From contig CADBDH010000017.1 of NCBI GenBank assembly GCA_902793405.1, forward strand, positions 22,679 to 86,678: a stretch of DNA of 64,000 nt, read 5' to 3'. Position 1 is the stretch's first letter; the number at the start of each line of letters is the position of its first letter. This DNA is from an uncultured Bacteroidales bacterium. GTDB lineage: Bacteria > Bacteroidota > Bacteroidia > Bacteroidales > Muribaculaceae. The position numbers and the translations under genes were made by a program. Shown here one piece after another: positions 9,997 through 17,714 of the stretch. The notes under the pieces are model-generated. The model was given only the letters and a program-made list of their open reading frames with translations, had not been told where the DNA came from and did no database searches.

Positions 9997-10818
9997 TTAC
10001 TTTTTAGCCATTACAGTGATAAAGGTAATGAGTGACATTGCGGTGCCAAGCATGCCGACAACAGTAGAATACATGGGAGGCATACTCCATGCTGAGCGGG
10101 CTTTGTACTTGGAGGGTTGAACATAAAGAATGTCGTTCTGCTGGAGTTCAAACTCAGGGGATGATAAGAAATTAGCATCCTGAATATTGAAACGCTTAAC
10201 CATGCGTTGTCCAGTAGGATCAGTACGGATCAGCAAGATGTTATCACGGCGTCCTTGCAATGTCAAATCGCCAGCCATAGCGATTGCCTCAATAAGATTA
10301 AGACGTCCATTCTCGGCATTGATGACCCCACCACGGTTAAAGTCACCGATACAGAAGACGCGGAAATTCTGAATACGGCACTCAACGTTGGGCTCTTCTG
10401 TCAGATAACGCGGATAAATGAGAGATGCAATATATTGCTCAACAGATTTTTTAGTCATTCCTGATATGTGCAAATTGCCCAAAACCGGGAACTCAATGAT
10501 ACCATGGTCATCCACGAGATAAAAGACAGTTGAACGATCACCCATCATCGTGTAATTTCCACTACTACCGCCCATCGTGTTTATCACATACTGAATTTTA
10601 TTGAATGGTTTAACTGCGTCAGAGTTAGATGCAGATACACTGATTTGCAACATGTCGCCGGGCTTGATGGTGAAGTCACCGGCTTGAGTCGTTACTGCGG
10701 CGAGGGCTGCTGCGGGGATGCTGTCGATATTGGTCATATACGGGATTTCCTTTTCGGTCGTACAGGCGACAAACATCATCGCAGTGACAGCGAGCAAAAG
10801 TAGGTTACGGATTTTCAT
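9997..10818 (-). CDS. polysaccharide export outer-membrane lipoprotein (Wza-like)
   Basis: A 273-residue protein with a lipoprotein signal (LLLLAVTAMMFVACTT, cleavage before Cys 19), a polysaccharide-export domain (FTIKPGDMLQISVSAS, about residues 49-140), an SLBB-like stretch (FCIGDFNRGGVINAENGRLN) and a C-terminal membrane segment near residues 248-268. Proteins of this type form the outer-membrane channel for capsule or exopolysaccharide. It is shorter than E. coli Wza and lacks a second SLBB repeat, as in many Bacteroidales copies. It stands alone here; CAAAGTTA at 10856-10863 is the probable -7 box read in minus. Confidence 0.85.
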   Translation of the reverse strand: MKIRNLLLLAVTAMMFVACTTEKEIPYMTNIDSIPAAALAAVTTQAGDFTIKPGDMLQISVSASNSDAVKPFNKIQYVINTMGGSSGNYTMMGDRSTVFYLVDDHGIIEFPVLGNLHISGMTKKSVEQYIASLIYPRYLTEEPNVECRIQNFRVFCIGDFNRGGVINAENGRLNLIEAIAMAGDLTLQGRRDNILLIRTDPTGQRMVKRFNIQDANFLSSPEFELQQNDILYVQPSKYKARSAWSMPPMYSTVVGMLGTAMSLITFITVMAKK

Positions 10819-10938
10819 ATTTCTTATTTTTTAATGTTTATAATCTTCTAAACTGCAAAGTTAATAAAAATTGCAATAACTGTGGTTTTTTTGTGAAAAA
10901 ACATCCCTTGACACGCTTTTTTTCGCTTTCTTTGCGCC

Positions 10939-11517
10939 ATGAACAACGAGCAAACACCCATAGAACGCCATCCATGGCTGCCGTACGTCCCCGAGGGGGC
11001 ACGATACCTTTTCCTGGGCACATTTCCGCCTCAGGAGCATCGCTGGTCGATGGCATTCTATTACCCGAACCGCACGAATGACTTCTGGAGAATCATGGGT
11101 CTCATCTTCGGTGGAGACCGTAACGCCCTATGGGATAACGAACTGAATCGGTTCAATCTGGATGCCATCACGTCGCTGCTGGACCGTGAACGCATCGCAT
11201 TGTGGGACACAGGAATGGCTGTGCGGCGCTTGAAGGGCAACGCCAGCGACAAATTCCTTGAGATCGTGGAGCCTATCGATCTGGCGGCCTTGCTTGACAA
11301 GAACCCAACGATCACCCAAGTAATCACCACCGGCGAGAAAGCCACGGGAATCATTGCAGCCCAAGCCGGTGTCGAGATTCCTGTTATCGGGGTTCCCGTG
11401 AAGTGCCGTGTGGGCTGCCATGACATCACCCTGTGGCGCATGCCTTCGAGTTCTAGGGCCTATCCCCTAGCGTTAGAGAAGAAGGCCGAGGCTTACAGGA
11501 AGATCTTTGGGCTGTGA
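10939..11517 (+). CDS. uracil-DNA glycosylase-like DNA repair protein
   Basis: The 192-residue protein resembles the uracil/mismatch-specific DNA glycosylase superfamily: YLFLGTFPP near residue 22 corresponds to the first catalytic block, FYYPNRTNDFW follows, and WRMPSSSRAYP near residue 165 corresponds to the last block with the DNA-contacting loop. Such enzymes remove uracil or mismatched bases. The start follows TTTCTTTG at 10927-10934, a -7-like box only five bases from the ATG, so the message would have almost no leader. Divergent from the export lipoprotein gene. Substrate specificity is unknown. Confidence 0.7.
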   Translation: MNNEQTPIERHPWLPYVPEGARYLFLGTFPPQEHRWSMAFYYPNRTNDFWRIMGLIFGGDRNALWDNELNRFNLDAITSLLDRERIALWDTGMAVRRLKGNASDKFLEIVEPIDLAALLDKNPTITQVITTGEKATGIIAAQAGVEIPVIGVPVKCRVGCHDITLWRMPSSSRAYPLALEKKAEAYRKIFGL

Positions 11518-11593
11518 TTGTCTCGTCCCGTTCGTTTCAACCTGGTTGCCGAGTGTGTTAATAACTTTTTTTGTGCAAATGTGGGCTGAAAAT

Positions 11594-11624
11594 TTTGCCG
11601 CGGCTACGAAAAAGAGTACTTTTG
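11594..11624 (+). promoter_or_regulatory. promoter of the HU-SPOR gene, touching the start codon
   Basis: TTTG at 11594-11597, a 19-nt spacer and TACTTTTG at 11617-11624, an exact TAnnTTTG. The ATG at 11626 begins two bases later and a second ATG follows at 11629, so the transcript is probably leaderless from 11629. Confidence 0.7.
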
Positions 11625-11625
11625 T

Positions 11626-12570
11626 ATGATGTTTTCCATAATTGAACATATAGAATATCTCATCACGCGTCACGATTGCGTTGTCGTGCCGGGATGGGGC
11701 GCCTTTATCGCCAACTACAATGCCTCGAGCTATCAGGCTGAGAATGAGGTTATGTCACGTCCAAGGCGTTCTGTCGGTTTCAACGCGAGTGTGAGCCACA
11801 ACGACGGTTTGCTGGCTCAGTCGCTGATGCGGCGCGAGGGGCTGGAATACAACGAGGCCATGAGATTCATTGCCGACAGTGTGACCACCTTCCGCCAGCA
11901 GTTGGCGATGGATTGCGAGGTGTCGATGGGCCGTCTGGGCTACTTCCGCCGCAACGAGGGCCGTTTTATCGAGTTTGTGCCGTTCTACCATGCCAACGGC
12001 AGTGACCAGTTCTATGGTCTTGAGGACCTGGAGATTAAAGATGTGGCAACGCTTGAGCATGAGGCTGCCATGGCCGAGGAGACTGCGGCTGCTGCCATCG
12101 TTCCCAAGGAGCGCAACCTGTTCTCGCGCAAGGCCATCCGCACGGCTGCTTCTATCGCGGTGCTCGTGGGCCTGGGCATATTGCTCTCGACTCCTGTCAT
12201 CGTCAACCGCGACCAGCACTCCATGGCCAGCATGGCACCTGCCGTCACGGCACCACAGCCCCAGCAGCTGGGCGTTACCGTTGAGCAAGGCGTGTCGTCC
12301 CAGGCCATAACAACTGTTGATGCCACACCGACGATTGCAAGTGTGGGCAACGAGTCAGGACAATATTACATGGTGATTGCCACGCTGCGCAACCAGCAAG
12401 AGTTGGACGCTTTCAAGAACGCCAACAAGGCCCTGGTACCTTACATGAAAATCCTGAAGTACAAGGCTTTCATGTGCGTGTATGTGGCCCGCAGCAACGA
12501 CTATGACACGCTAATGGGCTTGCGCAGCCAGTTGCCTGAGCACCTGCGTGACGTCTGGATTTACAACTGA
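11626..12570 (+). CDS. HU-like/CCDC81 and SPOR domain membrane protein
   Basis: A 314-residue protein with three parts: an N-terminal HU/CCDC81-type region (about 1-130; CVVVPGWGAFIANY), a single membrane segment (about 182-200, SIAVLVGLGILLSTPVI), and a C-terminal SPOR-like domain (about 245-314, QYYMVIATLRNQQELDAF). SPOR domains bind denuded glycan strands at division septa, so the protein probably links the inner membrane to peptidoglycan in the periplasm with the HU-like part in the cytoplasm. The second Met at codon 2 may be the real start (see promoter). Its 3' end overlaps the convergent YcxB-like gene by 60 nt. Confidence 0.75.
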   Translation: MMFSIIEHIEYLITRHDCVVVPGWGAFIANYNASSYQAENEVMSRPRRSVGFNASVSHNDGLLAQSLMRREGLEYNEAMRFIADSVTTFRQQLAMDCEVSMGRLGYFRRNEGRFIEFVPFYHANGSDQFYGLEDLEIKDVATLEHEAAMAEETAAAAIVPKERNLFSRKAIRTAASIAVLVGLGILLSTPVIVNRDQHSMASMAPAVTAPQPQQLGVTVEQGVSSQAITTVDATPTIASVGNESGQYYMVIATLRNQQELDAFKNANKALVPYMKILKYKAFMCVYVARSNDYDTLMGLRSQLPEHLRDVWIYN

Positions 12571-12981
12571 TGCCGGTATCATCAGGCAAGTGTAACGCCT
12601 GCCGTTGAGCATCAAAATCAGCACATCATCCTTCTCAATGATAGAACGCACGCCATCCTTCGGGATGACGTGCTTTTTCATTCGTTCGTCGGTAAAGTCG
12701 AGGGTGATGCCGTTTTCATCGACGTCGAGCGATTTCTCCATGATCGACCAGCGTGCCTCTGGCGAGAGCCCGTAGTAGAAGAAGAGCAGGGCCAGCACCA
12801 TGGGCAGGACGATGAACAGCACCATCATCGCCACTATCACAAAGCGCACATCGATAAAGATGGCCAACATGCCACACACGGCCACCGGCAATGCCATCCA
12901 CAGCCAATTATCGGCCAGGAACATGTAGCACAACTGCCTCATGTAACTGCCGGAGGTGACACAGCAGTTCTCGACAATCAC
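12511..12981 (-). CDS. small membrane protein with YcxB-like C-terminal region
   Basis: The 156-residue protein has two hydrophobic segments (about residues 28-44 and 47-70) followed by a soluble C-terminal part (DENGITLDFTDERMKKHVIPKDGVRSIIEK) that resembles the YcxB-like domain. Function is unknown. The ATG overlaps the stop of the upstream Ntn-hydrolase gene as ATGA, which indicates translational coupling. Its end runs 60 nt into the convergent HU-SPOR gene. Confidence 0.6.
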   Translation of the reverse strand: MIVENCCVTSGSYMRQLCYMFLADNWLWMALPVAVCGMLAIFIDVRFVIVAMMVLFIVLPMVLALLFFYYGLSPEARWSIMEKSLDVDENGITLDFTDERMKKHVIPKDGVRSIIEKDDVLILMLNGRRYTCLMIPASVVNPDVTQVLRQLAAQAH

Positions 12982-14120
12982 TTCTTCTTTCCCTTCTTAG
13001 TCTTGTTGAAGAGGGCCCTGCGGCGGGCGATTTCCTCATAGCCGCGCTTATAGGCCTGGCGGTTCTTCAGGGCCAGCGTCTGGCAGTAGCCCGTTCCCTC
13101 ATTATTATATAGCTTGGACAGATTCAGGTATTGCTTGCCATTGCCGCGCACGACAGGGAATACCTCGGCCTTGCGCTTGTTCACGCGGTCGCATTGCACC
13201 GAGTGGTTCTCGGCCGTGGTGCCGGTTAATTCGGGAGCCACTCCGTCTTCGCCCACCCACACGGCATAGACCTCGGCACAGGGGGGATAGCCCAAGGCAA
13301 TCCACATGGTGGTCAGCAAGGGATTCTCGCCAGGGATGATGCCCTCGATGACAACGCTGGCCGTAGAGATGCGCCTCGGGATGAAGTCCTGGTCCACAAT
13401 CCAGTTGTCACCGCTGCGTGTGAAGTCCTTGCCCAGCAGCGAGTTGTAGAATGTGCGCGACAGTTCCTCGGTGAAGACCGCCGGGGTGATGTCCTGGGCC
13501 GCGATGTGCGGTGCCAGCAGGTTTTTTTCGTTTTTTTCGCGCACGTAGCCCATGCCCTTGTCTTTCACACCGCTGTAAGAATAGTTCGTGCGGGTGAGGA
13601 TGCCGTCGGGGGCGTCGGCCAGGTCAAACTTCACATATTTGAAATTGCCTGTCTCGAAATAGGCGCCGTTGCCAGCCGCATCTATCACTCCGAAGTTGGC
13701 TTCCACGCCCAGGGGTTTGGGCAAGGTCTGCAACAGTCCCTCGAAGTCGTCCACGCTCTTGCAGCGCTCCAGGGCGTAGCGCATCAGCTCGCCCTCACGG
13801 TCCATGTTCTTGACACCGTCGTTGCCATTCAGGTTGTAGGATGCCGTGTTCATGATGGCAAATCCCGCCTCGTTAAAGCCCATCCAGGCGGCGGTGTCCT
13901 TCATGTCGCGGGCGTCGAACAGGGCGACGAACTCCAGCAGGCCGTCGTGGGCCTTGATGCGTTCCACGCGATTGTTCAGGTCGTTGGTGTCGCGGTTTTT
14001 CCACAACAGGGGCCTGCCGTTGGCCGTCAGTTTTCCGCTGACGATGGCCGATGTGCAGGCATCGGCCGCCAACACGACTGTCAAGGCTGCCACAAGGGCC
14101 AGCAATATCCTCTTTTTCAT
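12978..14120 (-). CDS. secreted Ntn-type amidohydrolase (C45/choloylglycine-hydrolase-like)
   Basis: A 380-residue exported protein. A signal peptide (about 1-21, LLALVAALTVVLAADA) ends exactly before Cys 22 in ACTSAIVSGKLT; in N-terminal-nucleophile hydrolases that cysteine becomes the catalytic residue once exposed. The context NGRPLLWKNRDT and WMGFNEAGFAIMNTASYN fits the C45/acyl-CoA:6-APA-acyltransferase and choloylglycine-hydrolase-like fold, enzymes that cut linear amides. The substrate (peptide, bile-acid conjugate or other amide) cannot be told. The same Cys could instead be read as a lipobox, but ADAC is a poor one. Confidence 0.7.
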   Translation of the reverse strand: MKKRILLALVAALTVVLAADACTSAIVSGKLTANGRPLLWKNRDTNDLNNRVERIKAHDGLLEFVALFDARDMKDTAAWMGFNEAGFAIMNTASYNLNGNDGVKNMDREGELMRYALERCKSVDDFEGLLQTLPKPLGVEANFGVIDAAGNGAYFETGNFKYVKFDLADAPDGILTRTNYSYSGVKDKGMGYVREKNEKNLLAPHIAAQDITPAVFTEELSRTFYNSLLGKDFTRSGDNWIVDQDFIPRRISTASVVIEGIIPGENPLLTTMWIALGYPPCAEVYAVWVGEDGVAPELTGTTAENHSVQCDRVNKRKAEVFPVVRGNGKQYLNLSKLYNNEGTGYCQTLALKNRQAYKRGYEEIARRRALFNKTKKGKKK

Positions 14121-14185
14121 CTTCTTTTGGTTCTAAATGGTTGACAAAAACATAAACTGATCACAACACGGTCACAGCTGCCGCG

Positions 14186-14545
14186 TCACTTGCGCACGTA
14201 GTGGGGCATTTCCTGGGGGATGACCATCGAGATCTCCACCATGCCGCACACCTTGCCGTCGCGGCGCCACGGCGTCTGGTATATCATTTTCTTGACGCCC
14301 TGCTTGTCGATGGTGTAACAGTTGACGGTATCGGTGGCTATCATGTGGCGGATTTTCTCTTGCGACTTCTCGCTGTGGCAGGGCATCAGGTTCTGGCCCA
14401 GCATGGTGCGGCCGTCCTTGTCAAATGTCGCACGCGAGCGTTCGTTCATGAATATCACTTTGCCTTCCAGGTCACACACGGTGATGGCGCAATGGGTACC
14501 TTCGGCCCATGCCAGCGCCTCGCTGATGATTTCTTTCTCGTTCAT
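14186..14545 (-). CDS. PAS-domain protein
   Basis: The 119-residue protein consists of a single PAS fold: AITVCDLEGKVIFMNERSRATF followed by the GRTMLGQNLMPCH helix and a C-terminal sheet (KKMIYQTPWRRDGKVCGMVEISM). No output domain is attached. PAS domains sense small ligands, redox or light, or bind partners; the CH in MPCH is a common feature of one bacterial subgroup. I chose the start at 14545 (MNEKEIISEALAW), because the longer frame would run into the dehydrogenase gene; this leaves a 16-nt gap and an operon-like arrangement. Confidence 0.7.
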   Translation of the reverse strand: MNEKEIISEALAWAEGTHCAITVCDLEGKVIFMNERSRATFDKDGRTMLGQNLMPCHSEKSQEKIRHMIATDTVNCYTIDKQGVKKMIYQTPWRRDGKVCGMVEISMVIPQEMPHYVRK

Positions 14546-14561
14546 GGTAGTGCTTATTATT

Positions 14562-15527
14562 TTACTTGTTGTTGACCACGTTGACAGGTTTGCCGTCAAG
14601 ATAGGCGGCCACGTTGCTGGTGATGACGTCCATCAGGCGCGTACGTGCCTCAAAACTGGTCCAGCCGATGTGGGGCGTGAGGTAGCAGTTGCGGGCTGTG
14701 AGCAGGGGATGGTCGGCTGCGGGTGGCTCTACCGAGGTGCAGTCCACGGCTGCGGCATACAGGTGTCCGCTGTTCAGGGCGTCAGCCAGGTCTTGCTCCA
14801 CAATCAAGGCGCCGCGGGCCATGTTCAGCACGATGCTGCCGGGCTTCATCATCGCCAGTCCCTCGGCGTTGATCATGCCGGTGGTGTTGGCATTGAGCGG
14901 GCAATGCATAGTGAGCACGTCGCTGGTGCGCAGCAGGTGCTCCAGGCTGTCGGCCTTGGCGATGCCCTCGGGCAGCTGGTCGGGACTCTTGCTGGTATAG
15001 GCCATCACGCGCATGTTCATCGCCAGTGCCATGCGTGCCACAGCGCTGCCGATGTAGCCCAAGCCCACAATACCCATCTGCTTGCCAGCCAGCTCGATGA
15101 GCGGCGTGTTGAAGTAGGCGTAGCTGCCGCAGTTGGTCCATTTCAGGTCGCGGGCCTCGTCGGTATAGTGTTGCGGTTGCCAGCAGATGTTCAACAGGTG
15201 GGCGATGGTGAGTTGGGCCACGCTGTCGGTGCTGTAGGCCGGCACGTTGGTCACCACGATGCCGCGGCGGGTGGCCTCGGCCACGTCGGCCACGTTAAAG
15301 CCGGTTGCCATCACGCCGATGTACTTGAGTTCGGGTAGCTGAGCAATGGCTGCGGCATCGATGGGCACCTTATTGGTCAGCACCATCTCGGCGTCGCGGC
15401 AGCGCTCGACAACGGTGTCGGCAGTGCCAAAGTCATAGATGTCACACGGGGCAAGCGCCTTCATGGGCTCCCACGAGAGGTCACCGGGATTGCCGGCATA
15501 TCCGTCAAGTATAACGATTTTTCTCAT
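14562..15527 (-). CDS. D-isomer-specific 2-hydroxyacid dehydrogenase (glycerate-dehydrogenase-like)
   Basis: A 321-residue NAD-dependent dehydrogenase of the D-2-hydroxyacid family. The Rossmann motif GIVGLGYIGSAVA lies near residue 150; the catalytic arginine is in NMARGALIVEQ, and the histidine in LTPHIGWTS. It would reduce 2-keto acids such as hydroxypyruvate to D-hydroxy acids, or the reverse. The frame extends to 15605 but the start at 15527 gives the typical MRKIVILDGYAGNPGD beginning. It is divergent from the HU gene and is followed by the PAS gene. Confidence 0.85.
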   Translation of the reverse strand: MRKIVILDGYAGNPGDLSWEPMKALAPCDIYDFGTADTVVERCRDAEMVLTNKVPIDAAAIAQLPELKYIGVMATGFNVADVAEATRRGIVVTNVPAYSTDSVAQLTIAHLLNICWQPQHYTDEARDLKWTNCGSYAYFNTPLIELAGKQMGIVGLGYIGSAVARMALAMNMRVMAYTSKSPDQLPEGIAKADSLEHLLRTSDVLTMHCPLNANTTGMINAEGLAMMKPGSIVLNMARGALIVEQDLADALNSGHLYAAAVDCTSVEPPAADHPLLTARNCYLTPHIGWTSFEARTRLMDVITSNVAAYLDGKPVNVVNNK

Positions 15528-15605
15528 AATTCTGAAAAGTGGTATTAATTGGTTATAATGAATGACAAAATTAAATGAAAAATACCAAATGACAAAAAAA
15601 AACAC

Positions 15606-15613
15606 TAAATTTG
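15606..15613 (+). promoter_or_regulatory. -7 box of the HU operon
   Basis: TAAATTTG, an exact TAnnTTTG, 30 nt before the start codon at 15644. No clear TTG at the usual distance; the upstream region is A-rich. Confidence 0.5.
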
Positions 15614-15643
15614 CACACTGTTAAGAAAAAGGATACGAAAGCA

Positions 15644-15916
15644 ATGGATAATAAGAAGTTGGTAGAGACTGTCGCTGCCAATTTGGGACGCACAACCGAT
15701 GACGTGGGCAAACTGCTTGATGCACTGGCCGGAGTGTTGCGCACCCGTTGCAGCGAGATGGATTCGGTCGTCGTGCCCAGTTTCGGCACATTTGAGCCCA
15801 AGAAGCGCAACGAGCGCGTGTTGCGGCATCCCGGTTCGGGCCGCCGCATGCTGGTGCCCCCCAAGGTGGTTTTGACATTCAAGTTAAGCCATGTGCTCAA
15901 GTCAAAACTCAAATAA
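15644..15916 (+). CDS. HU/IHF-family DNA-binding protein
   Basis: A 90-residue HU-type nucleoid protein: KLVETVAANLGRTTDDVGKLLDALAGVL forms the helical part, VVVPSFGTFEPKKRNERV and RRMLVPPKVVLTFKLS the beta arm and saddle. HU dimers bend and compact DNA. The open frame begins upstream at 15611 inside the promoter, so the ATG at 15644 is taken. The HU-LysM gene follows 21 nt later on the same strand, which suggests one operon. Confidence 0.85.
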   Translation: MDNKKLVETVAANLGRTTDDVGKLLDALAGVLRTRCSEMDSVVVPSFGTFEPKKRNERVLRHPGSGRRMLVPPKVVLTFKLSHVLKSKLK

Positions 15917-15937
15917 CCCTTAACACCCACGACGACG

Positions 15938-17221
15938 ATGAACACCAAAATCACATTAGTTGAACTGGCCCGCCTTATGGCCGAAGCTACCTCGACCAAG
16001 ATACGCGTGTGCGAACTCTTCCTGCGTGAGCTGTTCGCCACCGTTTCCCAGGCGCTCATCAACGGCGAGAGTGTCAAGGTCAAGGGCATCGGCACCTTCA
16101 AGGTGACCGCCGTGAAGCCCCGCAAGAGCGTCAACGTCACCACCGGCGACGCCATGGACATCAAGGCCTACAAGAAGGTGACATTCACCCCCGACAAGAG
16201 CCTTGCCGAGGCCCTGAACCAGCCCTTTGCCCAGTTCGAGACCGTATTCCTGAACGATGACGTGAGCGACGAGAAACTTGCCGAAATCGACGAGCAGTAC
16301 CCCTCGTTCCTGTGCGACGAAGCCGAGCCGCTGGAGCCTGCCCCCGAGCTCGAACCCGAAGCTTTCCCCGAACCCGAATTCATCCCCCAGGCCGCTGCCG
16401 AGCCCGCGCCTGCCGCTCCTGCCGCCGACATCAAGCCCGAGCCGAAACCTGAGCCCAAGCCGGAGCCGAAGCCCGAGCCCATTCCCGAGCCTAAGGTAGA
16501 GGCCCAGCCCGAGCCGGAGCCCGCTCCTGCCGCAGTCGAGGAGCCCGCCATCGAGGAGCCCGTGGGCCGTAAAGCGCTGGCCGCATTCGGTGCCCCCATC
16601 GCAGCCGATCCCGAGTCGGCCCGTGAGCCCGTCGAGAAGCCCGTTGAGCGGCCGCTCGAGAAACAGCACGCCCAGACCTCGTCAACGCCCGCAGCCGTCT
16701 CCAAGCCCCAACCCGTCGAGCAGGACGAGGAGGATGACGGTTTCCGCCGTCCGGCACCGCGCAACACCTACACGCCCACCCAGGAGCAGATCTCCCGTCA
16801 GCAGTCCAGCAGGAACAGGCGTAAGCTGCTGCCGTGGCTCGTGCTCGCAGCCGTGGTCCTGGGCGTCGTGTGCTGGCTCTTTACCCGTGGCGGAGGCAAG
16901 GCCGAGAGCGACCCGACGATGGCTGCCGTGGTCGACAGCGACTCCATTGCCGCCGTTGCCCAGTCGGCCGTAATCACCGACACCGTCACCTCCAAGATTG
17001 TGCTCAGCACCCTGTCCGACAAGTACTACGACAGTCCCTGGTTCTGGGTATATATCTACGAGGAGAACAAGGCCATCATCAGCGACCCCAACAACGTGAC
17101 CCCAGGCACCGCCGTGGTCATCCCGCCAGCCGAGAAATACGGCATCGACGCCAACGACCCCGCCAGCCTCAAGAAGGCCCAACGCCGCTCCTGGGAAATC
17201 CTCACCCAGGGCAAACGCTAA
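15938..17221 (+). CDS. HU-domain/LysM-like membrane protein with proline-glutamate linker
   Basis: A 427-residue protein with an HU-like N-terminal domain (1-95; VKVKGIGTFKVTAVKPRKSVNV), a long acidic linker rich in Pro, Glu and Ala with PEPKPEPK repeats (about 128-200), a membrane segment (about 298-312, LPWLVLAAVVLGVVCWLF) and a LysM-like C-terminal region (about 348-425; LSDKYYDSPWFWVYIYEE...GTAVVIPP) without a full canonical LysM motif. A DNA-binding-type fold inside and a peptidoglycan-binding-type domain outside would tie nucleoid or membrane to the cell wall. It parallels the HU-SPOR gene 3.4 kb upstream. The functional link is inference. Confidence 0.7.
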   Translation: MNTKITLVELARLMAEATSTKIRVCELFLRELFATVSQALINGESVKVKGIGTFKVTAVKPRKSVNVTTGDAMDIKAYKKVTFTPDKSLAEALNQPFAQFETVFLNDDVSDEKLAEIDEQYPSFLCDEAEPLEPAPELEPEAFPEPEFIPQAAAEPAPAAPAADIKPEPKPEPKPEPKPEPIPEPKVEAQPEPEPAPAAVEEPAIEEPVGRKALAAFGAPIAADPESAREPVEKPVERPLEKQHAQTSSTPAAVSKPQPVEQDEEDDGFRRPAPRNTYTPTQEQISRQQSSRNRRKLLPWLVLAAVVLGVVCWLFTRGGGKAESDPTMAAVVDSDSIAAVAQSAVITDTVTSKIVLSTLSDKYYDSPWFWVYIYEENKAIISDPNNVTPGTAVVIPPAEKYGIDANDPASLKKAQRRSWEILTQGKR

Positions 17222-17312
17222 GCCTCCTTCTTTCAAACAACTGGGTCGACAACCACTCTTTATCTGTCGGCAAAACTTTAATGGTCGGCGAATTAAACGG
17301 ATTAAACTAATT

Positions 17313-17349
17313 GCATCCGCACTCCCTCAGTCTTTAGGAGTGCGGATGC
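17313..17349 (+). terminator. 13-bp perfect hairpin after the HU-LysM gene
   Basis: GCATCCGCACTCC at 17313-17325 pairs perfectly with 17337-17349 around an 11-nt loop. No T-run follows, so it may be an mRNA-stabilising or repeat-type hairpin rather than an intrinsic terminator. Its GCATCCGCA core recurs in the intergenic repeats near 29430, 29690 and 29740. Confidence 0.5.
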
Positions 17350-17416
17350 CTTCGTTCAATTCGCGTAATCCGCGTTAAAACCTAAATGTCTCTAAGCCGT
17401 TAATATTTTAAGATTT

Positions 17417-17714
17417 AAAGACAAGAAGGACAAATATATTTTATTGATAACCAATATATTGTCTTTCTTGTCTTTTTTGTCTTTACATAAAAATGGTTTA
17501 GTGTCGCCCCGATGGGGCTTGGGTGAAATGGGTGGGGGTTGCATCCTATTACAGGGGTTGCACCCCTGCCTAAACCATGTCGCTCCTAACGGAGCTCAGT
17601 ACGGCATCCACCCTAAACTCTAGACTCTAGACCTCTCGCGACAGCGAGCTTCATTGCAGATGCCCCTCTAAGCCCTAAGCTCTAAACTCTATACAGTGAG
17701 CACCGCGAGCATTC
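17417..17714. repeat. structured intergenic repeat, copy A
   Basis: About 300 nt that recurs with clear similarity at 29475-29793. It starts with a long inverted repeat (AAAGACAAGAA at 17417 against TTCTTGTCTTT near 17463-17475) and continues with small hairpins: CCCCGATGGGG, GGGGTTGCACCCC, CTCCTAACGGAG, CTCGCGACAGCGAG, then CTAAACT-type heptamers. It abuts the stop codon of the C69 dipeptidase gene, so in minus orientation it is that gene's 3' region. The rest of the 17,222-17,714 gap holds the hairpin at 17313 and no gene. Confidence 0.75.
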
